64,000 nucleotides of DNA from IMG/VR virus record IMGVR_UViG_3300008116_000014, positions 26,659-90,658 of that record; one strand, given 5' to 3'. Below are positions 1 through 7,713 of this stretch, piece after piece. Each line of letters begins with the position of its first letter. Position 1 is the first letter of the stretch. The position numbers were made by a program, and so were the translations under genes. Under the pieces are notes generated by a model that did not search any database, was not told the DNA's origin, and saw nothing but the letters and a program-made list of their open reading frames with translations. The DNA is from a virus.

Positions 1-30
1 TGCCGCTACACGTCCATTCCTAAGTGAACT
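1..30 (+). other. Out-of-frame remnant of DnaE PHP motif I
   Basis: Frame 3 from position 3 reads P-L-H-V-H-S and then stops (TAA at 21-23). DnaE proteins normally begin with a motif like LHVHS-xx-SLLDG, and the next gene begins M-F-S-L-L-D-G at 31. Removing the ten bases 21-30 would join LHVHS to MFSLLDG in one frame. This is either the end of an upstream N-terminal fragment of the polymerase, a real small insertion, a translational bypass, or a sequence error. The window edge hides the upstream part. Confidence 0.5.
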
Positions 31-1416
31 ATGTTTTCACTTTTGGATGGACTATCCAAACCAGAGCAAATAGCAGAAAGATGCAAAGAGATCGGAGCAT
101 CTGCTTGTGCGTTAACAGATCATGGTAACATAGCAGGAACCATCAAGTTTTATACTGCTATGAAAAAAGCTGGACTAAAGCCTATACTTGGATGTGAACT
201 TTACATTTGTAGTCAAAACCCAAAAATCAAAGAAAAAGATAACAAAAAACTAAGTCATTTTCTGGTATTGGCTAAGAATTATTCAGGATGGAGAAATCTT
301 ATCAAGATAGTTTCATCATCCAATAATCCAGAATATTATTATCATAAGCCGAGATTGGATTTACCAACACTAAAAGATCTTCATTCAGGGGATTTGATCG
401 GAATAACTGGTCATCTTGGATCAACACTAGCAGATCAAATACTAGACGGGGATGCTCTTAGAGATGATTGGCAAAATATAGGAGTACAACATATATCTTA
501 TCTTAAGACTATATTTGGTGATCATTTGTTTTTGGAAGCTCAATTAATAGATAAAGATAATCTGCCAATCCAAGAAATCCTCACAAACTGCATCAGAAAA
601 TTGGGACAATTAACCAATACTAAAGTTATATGTACTCCTGATGCTCATTATTGTCGCAAAGAGGATGCTGTTGATCAGCGAGTATTATTGTGCAACAATC
701 TTAAGATTACATTCTCTGATATTAGTCGTAAAATCATAAACGATCAAGATATTCCTATGGGGTGCTTTTTTACATCAGATAATTATCATATTCCATCTCA
801 GGAGGAAATGAAGAACATACACACAGAAGAAGAAATCAATAATACAAATTTTGTGTGTGATTTAGTGGAAGAATATAACATACTAAGTAAACCTAAATTA
901 CCATTATTTAAATGTCCACCAAATTTCTCTCAGGATGAATATTTAAGAGAACTGTGTAGAAACGGATGGAGAGATAAAATAGCAAATGTTGTACCTAAAG
1001 AAGATCAACAACCATACTTGGATCGTATCAAATACGAACTAGAGGTTTTACAGGGTGCTGGGCTGAGTAGTTATTTTTTAATAGTACAAGATATTGTGAA
1101 CTATGTTAAAAGAGAAGGATGGCTTCCGGGACCGGGACGAGGTTGTTTTATACCAGAAACAAGAGTTAAAATGGCTTCTGGTGAATTGATGCCTATCTAT
1201 AATATAGAAATAGGAGATCAAGTAATAGATGCTTTTGGAAATAAACAAAGAGTCTATGATATAATGAGATATGAAATAGATGAAGAAATACTGGAAATAG
1301 AATTAGAAAATGGTAAAATCATAAGATGTACAAAAGATCATAGATTTTTAACACTAAATAGGGGTTGGGTTGAAGCCCAGTATCTATCAGAAAATGATGA
1401 TTTGGCCAAAATATAA
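31..1416 (+). CDS. dnaE: DnaE N-terminal fragment (PHP domain) fused to N-half of split intein
   Basis: This is the N-terminal piece of a bacterial-type DNA polymerase III alpha subunit. Residues 1-371 match the PHP domain and the start of the palm: TDHGN (about 30), GCELY (about 54), HFLVLA (about 76) and PDAHYC (about 205) are PHP metal-site motifs, and the extein ends at LPGPGRG. From Cys372 to 461 the protein is an intein N-half with block A (CFIPETRVKMASGE, then IEIGDQV) and block B (IRCTKDHRF). The frame then stops. The rest of the polymerase follows as separate genes. Splicing in trans with the protein from 2258 would rebuild the conserved GPGRG-SAAG junction. Start ATG 31 leaves out the usual first HxH pair of PHP, which lies just upstream in another frame. 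The assignment is very secure; activity of the PHP site is not known. Confidence 0.95.
   Translation: MFSLLDGLSKPEQIAERCKEIGASACALTDHGNIAGTIKFYTAMKKAGLKPILGCELYICSQNPKIKEKDNKKLSHFLVLAKNYSGWRNLIKIVSSSNNPEYYYHKPRLDLPTLKDLHSGDLIGITGHLGSTLADQILDGDALRDDWQNIGVQHISYLKTIFGDHLFLEAQLIDKDNLPIQEILTNCIRKLGQLTNTKVICTPDAHYCRKEDAVDQRVLLCNNLKITFSDISRKIINDQDIPMGCFFTSDNYHIPSQEEMKNIHTEEEINNTNFVCDLVEEYNILSKPKLPLFKCPPNFSQDEYLRELCRNGWRDKIANVVPKEDQQPYLDRIKYELEVLQGAGLSSYFLIVQDIVNYVKREGWLPGPGRGCFIPETRVKMASGELMPIYNIEIGDQVIDAFGNKQRVYDIMRYEIDEEILEIELENGKIIRCTKDHRFLTLNRGWVEAQYLSENDDLAKI
1144..1413 (+). other. Split intein, N-half (Int-N) in DnaE
   Basis: Ninety codons, starting at the Cys codon TGT at 1144-1146 and ending at the stop. 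The residues show Cys1, block A with GDQV, and block B with the T-x-x-H pattern (CTKDHRF). The gene stops where an endonuclease domain or the intein linker would begin, so this half must work in trans with the C-half at 2258-2362. The length of about 90 residues is usual for natural split-intein N-halves. Confidence 0.92.
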
Positions 1417-1473
1417 TAAGAACCTCTTCCTGGACCACTTTTGGTGTATCCTACTATGAAAGGACAATCTTGT

Positions 1474-2292
1474 ATGGAATATATAGCATTTAAATCTTTA
1501 CAAGACAATAATTTTGAATACAGGGGATTAAGCAATAAACCTATTAAAGACATATGTATAAAATGCAATAAAACTTTTGAATACGCTAAACTTAAGAAAT
1601 TTATTAGGAGCAGAGTAAACATCCCAAAAATATATTGGTGTCAATGTCAGAAATGTTTTTTGCGATATAGAACTATTGATAATTCAGACTGGATAGAAAA
1701 AAATAGGAAAGCACAACTTATAGCGCAAAATAAAGAAGAACAAAAGAAAAAGAACGCGGAGGCAGTATCAAAATCTTGGACAAGAACAAGAAAAAATAAA
1801 GCTTCTGAATATCTTAAAGAAAGATGGGTTAATGATGAGGCTTTTAAAAATAAGGCTACTCTTAATTTAACCAATAATAGAAGATATAATTTTACAAACG
1901 GAATTGCTACTGGGGGTCTTAGAGGATTATATAACGATATATACTATGATAGTGCGCTAGAACTATCTTTTATATTGTGGTGTGAATACAATAGTATGCC
2001 GATTAAAAGATATGATCAAGATTCTATTAAGTATGTAGATGAAAATACTATCGAAAGAGAATATTTTCCTGATTTTATTATCAATAACACAACTATTGTC
2101 GAAATAAAAGGAAAAGGAATTTGGTATAATCGACACTTTGAACGCAATAAATTAAAAATGATAGCAGCAAAGACCAAATTTAATGCAAAGTATTGCATAT
2201 ATTACGACTGGGATGAACAAACAAAATTATTTTATCGAAAGGCTAGAAAATTACATCATGAAAATAAAAAGAAAAACGTCGCTATCATATAA
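1474..2292 (+). CDS. Free-standing homing endonuclease between split intein halves (PD-(D/E)XK type)
   Basis: This gene lies exactly between the two intein halves of the split dnaE. The C-terminal part has a PD-(D/E)XK-like core: YDSALELSF, then YFPDFI, then VEIKGKG, followed by conserved Asn and Lys positions. This resembles Vsr-like or phage-type nicking/cleaving folds. The N-terminal half has a CxxC pair (ICIKCNK) and a second one (CQCQKC), a probable zinc ribbon, and a long basic helical stretch that may bind DNA. I place the start at ATG 1474 because AAAGGA lies nine bases before it; ATG 1456 and TTG 1441 are in frame too. The end overlaps the start of the next dnaE piece. The role, spreading the fractured intein locus by cutting intein-free dnaE, is inferred from position and from the known 'fractured gene' arrangement. 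Confidence 0.8.
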   Translation: MEYIAFKSLQDNNFEYRGLSNKPIKDICIKCNKTFEYAKLKKFIRSRVNIPKIYWCQCQKCFLRYRTIDNSDWIEKNRKAQLIAQNKEEQKKKNAEAVSKSWTRTRKNKASEYLKERWVNDEAFKNKATLNLTNNRRYNFTNGIATGGLRGLYNDIYYDSALELSFILWCEYNSMPIKRYDQDSIKYVDENTIEREYFPDFIINNTTIVEIKGKGIWYNRHFERNKLKMIAAKTKFNAKYCIYYDWDEQTKLFYRKARKLHHENKKKNVAII

Positions 2293-2362
2293 GGGTACTG
2301 TGTGCGATTTGTCTGTAACCAATACAGCATCTTATAATGTTGAAGGGATTGGAGTACACAAT
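2258..2362 (+). other. Split intein, C-half (Int-C) in DnaE
   Basis: Thirty-five codons from ATG 2258 to the Asn codon at 2360-2362. Block F (VCDLSVTNTASYNVEG) and block G (IGVHN) are clear, with the usual penultimate His and terminal Asn. The next codon AGT (2363) is Ser+1, the nucleophile for the second splicing step. Confidence 0.92.
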
Positions 2363-3091
2363 AGTGCGGCGGGGTGTTTGGTATCCTATCTCATCGGCAT
2401 AACTAATATTGATCCTATAAAATATAGTCTGCTTTTTGAAAGATTCTATAATGAGGGTCGTAACACAGCAGACAATATTTCCATGCCAGATATTGATGTA
2501 GATATACCTATCGAAAAGCGAGAAATGGTTATTCAATATATCAAAGACAAATATGGTTCGGACAAAGTTTCTCAAATGGTTACTTTCAATACGATCAAGG
2601 GTAGGGGCGCACTAAAAGACGTATTAAGAGTATATGGTAATATTACATTTGAAGAAATGAATAAGATAACCAAAAATATCCCCGATGAGTCTAAGATTGC
2701 CGATGATCTTCAAGAGATGAAAGAAGAAACTGGCGAAGCATCCATCGTTCGATGGGCTTTGGAAAACGATAATGATAAGCTTAAAGAATGGTGCTTTATT
2801 GATGAAAAAGGACAACTACAAGGCCTCTTGTCAAAAAGGTTTGAACAGGCTATTAGACTAGAGGGCACCAAGTCAAATCAGTCCAAACATGCTGCTGGTA
2901 TTGCTATCAGTAGTGAACCATTAAATGAATTATGTCCTATGGTTTATGATAGTAAGAATGATCAGTTAATAGCAGGAATGGAGATGCAAGACTTGGAAAG
3001 CATAGGAATTATTAAGTTTGATATTCTTGGTGTTGCTCTTCTTGATAAAGTGATGACAATCAGAGACCTTTTAAATGAAGGAGTTCAATAA
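2258..3091 (+). CDS. dnaE: C-half of split intein fused to DnaE catalytic middle fragment
   Basis: Residues 1-35 are an intein C-half ending in V-H-N, and residue 36 is the +1 Ser of the C-extein, continuing SAAGCLVSYLIG. The palm domain follows: PDIDVDI at 77-83 carries Asp80 and Asp82, equivalent to the catalytic Asp401/Asp403 of E. coli DnaE, and IKFDILG near the end carries the third Asp. All three catalytic aspartates thus sit in this fragment. The start ATG 2258 overlaps the endonuclease gene and gives a C-half of normal size. After splicing the product would be about 613 residues (371 + 242). The protein ends at DLLNEGVQ, before the fingers region, which lies in the gene at 3955. GAAGGAG before the stop serves the next gene. 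Confidence 0.93.
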   Translation: MKIKRKTSLSYKGTVCDLSVTNTASYNVEGIGVHNSAAGCLVSYLIGITNIDPIKYSLLFERFYNEGRNTADNISMPDIDVDIPIEKREMVIQYIKDKYGSDKVSQMVTFNTIKGRGALKDVLRVYGNITFEEMNKITKNIPDESKIADDLQEMKEETGEASIVRWALENDNDKLKEWCFIDEKGQLQGLLSKRFEQAIRLEGTKSNQSKHAAGIAISSEPLNELCPMVYDSKNDQLIAGMEMQDLESIGIIKFDILGVALLDKVMTIRDLLNEGVQ

Positions 3092-3276
3092 TGATGGTTA
3101 AGTTTAAAGATGTGGCTGAAAATACATTATTTAGCAAAGATGGTGTGGAATTCAAAAAAATACAACTAGTAAAAATTAGTTGTTGTAAAACAATAAATGC
3201 TATACAAGTATTAGATCCTAGAAATAGAGTGCTTTTTAATCAAGAAGATGAAGTAGAAGTGAATGATCAACTATAA
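3091..3276 (+). CDS. Small protein of unknown function inserted in split dnaE
   Basis: A 61-residue protein with a beta-rich look (MVKFKDVAENTLFSKDGVEFKK...). It starts with ATG overlapping the TAA of the dnaE middle fragment and has AAGGAG seven bases upstream, so it is translated in the same operon. Its end overlaps the exonuclease start. I do not recognise a family with confidence. It resembles small SH3-like phage proteins in pattern only. No intein sequence is visible in it. Confidence 0.7.
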   Translation: MMVKFKDVAENTLFSKDGVEFKKIQLVKISCCKTINAIQVLDPRNRVLFNQEDEVEVNDQL

Positions 3277-3958
3277 TAAGATTTGTGTTTTTGATTTTGA
3301 GACAGACGGATCGGATCCATCAGAATGCAGTCCTGTACAGATTGCTGCTATTATGATAGATCCATTAAATTTGGACATTATACCCGGCTCAGAGTTCAAT
3401 ATAAACTTTAGGCCAGAAGTTTTGGAAAACAACGAAAACTACAAATACGAAACAGATATATTAGATTTTCATTCAAAGGTTAAAGGGTGTTCTCAAGACG
3501 AGGTTTTAGCCTCGTGGTATAAATATCCTAAACAGGATCATTCTTGGAAATTATTCACAGCCTATTTGGATAAATACCATTCACGAGCAACTAAAAAAAG
3601 TCAATTTTCTGCACCTATTGCTGCTGGTTATAATATACATAGATTTGATCTACATATCATAGACAGATTAAGCAAAAAGTATGGTAATTTGAACAAAGAA
3701 AAAAGAACAGATTTATTTTATCCTAGAGACACTATAGATGCTATGCAATTAATGTTTTATTGGTTTGAGCATAGTAGTGATCTTAAAAGTTATTCGTTAG
3801 ATACTGTGAGAGATTATCTGGGAATTAGCAAAGATGGTGCTCACGATGCTCTAAAAGATGTTCAGGATACAGCAGCAATAATAATTAGGTTTTTAAAGTT
3901 ACATCGTAATTTGGGACAAAAGGTAAAGTTTAAGAATTCTTTTGCAAATCAGGCATGA
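3263..3958 (+). CDS. DnaQ-like 3'-5' exonuclease (DEDDh)
   Basis: A 231-residue exonuclease of the DnaQ/epsilon superfamily. Motif Exo I is FDFETDG at about 9-15. Exo II is in AGYNIHRFDLHII at about 120. Exo III is HDALKDVQDTAA at about 195 with the His of the DEDDh class. It most likely proofreads for the phage DnaE, which lacks its own exonuclease. It sits between the middle and C-terminal pieces of dnaE and overlaps both neighbours (ATG 3955 of the next gene overlaps its TGA), so it probably assembles with the polymerase while being made. Confidence 0.9.
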   Translation: MINYNKICVFDFETDGSDPSECSPVQIAAIMIDPLNLDIIPGSEFNINFRPEVLENNENYKYETDILDFHSKVKGCSQDEVLASWYKYPKQDHSWKLFTAYLDKYHSRATKKSQFSAPIAAGYNIHRFDLHIIDRLSKKYGNLNKEKRTDLFYPRDTIDAMQLMFYWFEHSSDLKSYSLDTVRDYLGISKDGAHDALKDVQDTAAIIIRFLKLHRNLGQKVKFKNSFANQA

Positions 3959-5562
3959 CTAAAAAATATCAATATCCTTGTGGATGTTCTTTTGAGTTAA
4001 ATGATAACAATGGATTAGTTTTTGATCCAGATATTAACTCTATAAATTTGGACTGTTCCAGAACATGGGGTCTAATTTCGGATGGTAATACTAAGGGTTG
4101 TTTTCAATTAGAATCTCGTCTAGGACGATCCATAGCCAAAAAACTTAAGCCAGAAAATATAGAGCAGCTTTCTGCACTAATTGCTGTGTTAAGACCCGGC
4201 TCATTAGAGGCTATTAGAGATGGTAAAAGTGTAACCAATCATTATATCGATAAAAAGAATGGTCAAGAAACACTAGATAACTTTCATCCCGTTCTTGAGC
4301 CAATCCTAAATTCAACATACGGAGAGATGATATATCAAGAACAAGCAATGGAAATTGCTAAGATAGTTGCTGGTTTTAATTTGCGAGAAGCAGATATGTT
4401 AAGAAAAGCTATTGGTAAGAAAAAACCAGAAGAAATGGCAAAGGTTAAGTCAAAGTTTTTAGAAGGATCATCAAAACTGAATATCTTAAGCACAAATGAG
4501 GCAGAACAGGTGTTTGGTTGGATTGAAAAAAGTCAAAGATATTCTTTCAATAAGTCCCATTCTGTTAGTTATGCTATTAATGCGTACTTATCAGCATATG
4601 CCAAAGCACATTTTCCAAAAATATTTTTTGCATCATATCTCAGATTTGCCAAAGATAAAAAAGATCCTCAAGCAGAGATAAAAGAATTGGTACAAAATGC
4701 TAATGAAATGGATATTACTGTTCATACTCCTGATATTAGAAATCTTAATGAGTTCTTTATATTGAAGAACGATAAGATATATTTTGGTTTAACAGATATT
4801 AAGGGTGTGGGCAAATCGGTATTTGATAAGCTTAGAGGAATATCTTTGAATGTTAAATTTGATTCATCTAATTGGCTTCAGTTTTTATTCTTAGTTTTGA
4901 ATAGAATTAATTCTACAGCAGCCAAAGCTTTGATCCAAAGCGGGGCGCTTAGTTTTATACCAATAACCAGAAGTAAGATGTTGTATGAATATAATCTTGT
5001 TAGCACTTTAACAGCCAAAGAGATTGAGCATATTTGTAATAACTTGACCAAATTCACCACACTAAAGGAATGTTTGGGATTTGTGATGGGTTTACCTAGA
5101 GTTAATAAGAATAGACAAAATTCTATCAGAGATTCTTTGTATGCTTTAGATTTTCCACCACATTCATTGGATGATAGTCCGGAGTGGATAGCAGACTGCG
5201 AAGATGCCTTACTTGGATGCTCTATTACTTGTTCCAAGCTGGATATGTATGATATTAGTATGACCAATATAACATGTAGAGAATTAAAGAATACGTCTAT
5301 GAAAGATAATCTTATTCTTGGCGGAGAAATAGATAATATCAATATTGTAAAGACCAAAAGTGGTAAAAATCCCGGTCAAGAAATGGCTTTTGTTACAATG
5401 ACAGATCAAACTGGTTGTGTTGACTCTATAGTATTTTTTCCTGAACAATACAAAACTTTCAAGAATTTACTATTTTTGGGCAATATTGTTATTGTGAAAG
5501 GATCTAAGTCCAAGAACGGAGATGGTATCATAGTAGAAAAGGGTTATATAGCAAAAACTTGA
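3955..5562 (+). CDS. dnaE: DnaE C-terminal fragment (fingers, HhH, OB fold)
   Basis: The remaining part of the polymerase III alpha subunit. Residues 1-40 hold YPCGCSF and a linker. GLISDGNTKGCFQLESRLG at about 38-56 equals the conserved VFQLES segment of DnaE. ALIAVLRPGSLE and YGEMIYQEQAMEIA are fingers motifs. A helix-hairpin-helix is seen at GLTDIKGVGKSVFDKL (about 279), and an OB fold at about 465-535 (MAFVTMTDQTGCVDSIVFF). With the spliced N-terminal product of 613 residues the total is about 1,150, the normal length for DnaE. There is no intein at this break, so the fragment must join the catalytic part non-covalently. Confidence 0.93.
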   Translation: MTKKYQYPCGCSFELNDNNGLVFDPDINSINLDCSRTWGLISDGNTKGCFQLESRLGRSIAKKLKPENIEQLSALIAVLRPGSLEAIRDGKSVTNHYIDKKNGQETLDNFHPVLEPILNSTYGEMIYQEQAMEIAKIVAGFNLREADMLRKAIGKKKPEEMAKVKSKFLEGSSKLNILSTNEAEQVFGWIEKSQRYSFNKSHSVSYAINAYLSAYAKAHFPKIFFASYLRFAKDKKDPQAEIKELVQNANEMDITVHTPDIRNLNEFFILKNDKIYFGLTDIKGVGKSVFDKLRGISLNVKFDSSNWLQFLFLVLNRINSTAAKALIQSGALSFIPITRSKMLYEYNLVSTLTAKEIEHICNNLTKFTTLKECLGFVMGLPRVNKNRQNSIRDSLYALDFPPHSLDDSPEWIADCEDALLGCSITCSKLDMYDISMTNITCRELKNTSMKDNLILGGEIDNINIVKTKSGKNPGQEMAFVTMTDQTGCVDSIVFFPEQYKTFKNLLFLGNIVIVKGSKSKNGDGIIVEKGYIAKT

Positions 5563-5587
5563 CCTGTCGCCGTGGTCAATATACTAT
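5559..5587 (+). promoter_or_regulatory. Sigma-70-like promoter for ssb
   Basis: TTGACC at 5559-5564, a 17-base spacer, and TACTAT at 5582-5587. It lies just before the ssb gene, which has AAAGGAG upstream of its ATG, and overlaps the end of the dnaE C-terminal gene. Confidence 0.55.
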
Positions 5588-5632
5588 ACTGTTAGTTGGC
5601 GTTGGTTCGTTTTATTTTTCAAAGGAGAATTT

Positions 5633-5995
5633 ATGAATATTGTTATGTTGCGTGGTAATCTTGCTAGGGATCCTGAGATCAGAGTTGTTGGTGATAAGCA
5701 AACTTCGGTTGCTAACTTTACAATTGCTGTATCTCGTGAGTTTGTAAAAGCAAACGGAGAGCAGGACAAGATTACATCGTTTATTCAGTGTGAAGCATGG
5801 GATAGTGGTGCCGAGGCTATTGGATCATCTTTTAAGAAGGGTGATCTCGTGATGGTCGAAGGATCGTTACGAAATGATAGTTGGGAGAAGGATGGTGTTA
5901 AGCATAGTACTCTTAAGGTAAGAGTTAACAACTTTGCTAAAATTACCAAAACCAAGAAAGTTGAGAAGTCCGCCGAAACAACGGTAGCTTTCTGA
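5633..5995 (+). CDS. ssb: Single-stranded DNA-binding protein
   Basis: A 120-residue bacterial-type SSB with one OB fold: MNIVMLRGNLARDPEIR at the start, VANFTIAVSRE (about 26-36), FIQCEAW (about 51) and GDLVMVEGSLR (about 70). It protects single-stranded DNA in replication. The C-terminal tail is short and ends in AETTVAF; the acidic DDDIPF-type tail of host SSBs is missing. Codon use is more GC-tolerant than in neighbouring genes, as expected for strong expression. It has its own promoter, an AAAGGAG ribosome site and a hairpin after the stop, so it is a separate unit. Confidence 0.95.
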   Translation: MNIVMLRGNLARDPEIRVVGDKQTSVANFTIAVSREFVKANGEQDKITSFIQCEAWDSGAEAIGSSFKKGDLVMVEGSLRNDSWEKDGVKHSTLKVRVNNFAKITKTKKVEKSAETTVAF

Positions 5996-6010
5996 ACATT
6001 AATCTAAGAG

Positions 6011-6042
6011 AATCTCTAGCAGCTTTTGTTGCTAGAGATTTT
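6011..6042 (+). terminator. Hairpin terminator after ssb
   Basis: AATCTCTAGCA at 6011-6021 pairs with TGCTAGAGATT at 6030-6040 around a T-rich loop. A short T stretch follows. It lies between the ssb stop and the glycosyltransferase start. Confidence 0.75.
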
Positions 6043-6060
6043 ACTTAGGTCTATTAAATT

Positions 6061-7713
6061 ATGAATAAAAAAAGAATTTTAATTGCCAATGATGCTAGTT
6101 TTCTCGATACCGGATACGGAGTATACGGTAAAGAAATCATTTCACGCATTCATAACAGCGACAAATATGAAGTAGCAGAATTAGGATGTTATGCTGGTAT
6201 AGGTGATTCAAGAATAAAAAATATTCCTTGGAAATTCTATCCAAATGCTGTTAAAACTGATGATCCTAGGTTTCAGCAGTATTCATCTAATAATCTCAAT
6301 CAATTTGGATTATGGAGATTCAATAGATGCTTGGTGGATTTCAAACCACATATTGTTTTTGATGTTAGAGACTATTGGATGTACTCTTATCAAGATACTA
6401 GTCCATATAGATCATATTTTAGTTGGGTTATAATGCCAACTACCGATTCTGATCCTCCAAAGATAGAATGGCTATATACCTATCAAAATGCTGAATTAGT
6501 AGTACCATATACTAATTTTGCTAAAAATGTCTTACAGCGATCTTGTGGAAATAAAATAAATCTATTTCCAAAAATAGCTAATGCTGGTATTAATCCTAAT
6601 GAATTTTATCCTATAGAAAATAAATTAGCACATAAGATTAAATATCTAGGAAGAGATCTAAATATAGTAGGTGTTGTTATGCGTAATCAAAAACGCAAAT
6701 TAATAGCTGAACTATTGCTAGCATTTAAAATGTTTCTGGAACAATTGAAGACTTCCAAGCAAGACGATATATATAATAAAACATATCTTTATTTGCATAC
6801 ATCTTATCCTGAAGAAAATGGGTGGGATATTCCATCTTTACTATTAGAATATGGTTTATTAGATAAAGTATACTTTACATACAAATGTAGATTTTGTAAT
6901 AATGTTTCTGTAGGAAAATTTCATCCATCATTAAAAATATGTTCTAAATGCAATAATAGATCAGTATCATTAGCTGCGTCAAACAATGGTATTACAACCA
7001 GTGAACTAAATGAGATATATAATTTATTTGATATTTTCATACAGTATGCTATTTGTGAAGGATTTGGTATGCCACAGGTAGAAGCGGCAGCATGCGGCTT
7101 ACAAATAGCTTCTGTTGATTATAGTGCTATGAGTGAAATCGCAGAAAATTTAAATGGTATAAAAATACCTGTTCAAAAGATGTTTAGAGAAATGGAAATT
7201 AATGCTAATAGGGCATATCCAGATAATAATTTTACTGCTAATATGTTATATAACTTTTTTGTAAACACATCAGATGATATTAAAGCAACTAATAGTGATC
7301 TTATTAGAGAAAAATGTTTATTAACTTATACTTGGGATAATGTTTATAGAGTTTGGGAAGAAGCATTTGATACTATAGATATTAATAGTAAATTACCATG
7401 GTATCATAAGAATATGTCAAATATAGAAAATACATCAATTAAAGTACCAATCAATATAAGTGGAAAAGAGTTTATAGAGTTTATTTGCTTAAAAGTTATT
7501 AATGATCCACATTTATTAAAAACAGCAAATATACAATCTCTAATAAAAGACATTACCAATACTTTAATTACTAGATCTGGTTCTATAGGAATTTTTGATA
7601 AAAAAGAAGCATTAGAAATACTAGAGGGATTTTTCAATAATAAAATTATATGTGAAAAAATGAGAACTAATCCAGAACTTATAACTAAAGAAGACTTTAT
7701 CAATGCTCAATGA
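6061..7713 (+). CDS. GT-B glycosyltransferase (GT4-like) with zinc-ribbon insert
   Basis: A 550-residue glycosyltransferase of the GT-B fold. The N-terminal Rossmann-like domain starts with RILIANDASFLDTGYGVYGKE. The donor-binding domain has EGFGMPQVEAAACG at about 338-351, the E-x7-E pattern of GT4 enzymes. A four-cysteine zinc ribbon (CRFCNN ... CSKCNN, about 280-300) is inserted between the domains. The last 100 residues look helical and are not part of the catalytic fold. The sugar and acceptor are unknown. It is followed with overlap by two further genes, so they form an operon. Function as a glycosyltransferase is firm; the substrate is open. Confidence 0.85.
   Translation: MNKKRILIANDASFLDTGYGVYGKEIISRIHNSDKYEVAELGCYAGIGDSRIKNIPWKFYPNAVKTDDPRFQQYSSNNLNQFGLWRFNRCLVDFKPHIVFDVRDYWMYSYQDTSPYRSYFSWVIMPTTDSDPPKIEWLYTYQNAELVVPYTNFAKNVLQRSCGNKINLFPKIANAGINPNEFYPIENKLAHKIKYLGRDLNIVGVVMRNQKRKLIAELLLAFKMFLEQLKTSKQDDIYNKTYLYLHTSYPEENGWDIPSLLLEYGLLDKVYFTYKCRFCNNVSVGKFHPSLKICSKCNNRSVSLAASNNGITTSELNEIYNLFDIFIQYAICEGFGMPQVEAAACGLQIASVDYSAMSEIAENLNGIKIPVQKMFREMEINANRAYPDNNFTANMLYNFFVNTSDDIKATNSDLIREKCLLTYTWDNVYRVWEEAFDTIDINSKLPWYHKNMSNIENTSIKVPINISGKEFIEFICLKVINDPHLLKTANIQSLIKDITNTLITRSGSIGIFDKKEALEILEGFFNNKIICEKMRTNPELITKEDFINAQ

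Noticed and set aside
3060-3990. Intein at the second dnaE break
   Set aside because: No block A, B, F or G motif and no terminal His-Asn is present on either side, so trans-splicing is not supported there.
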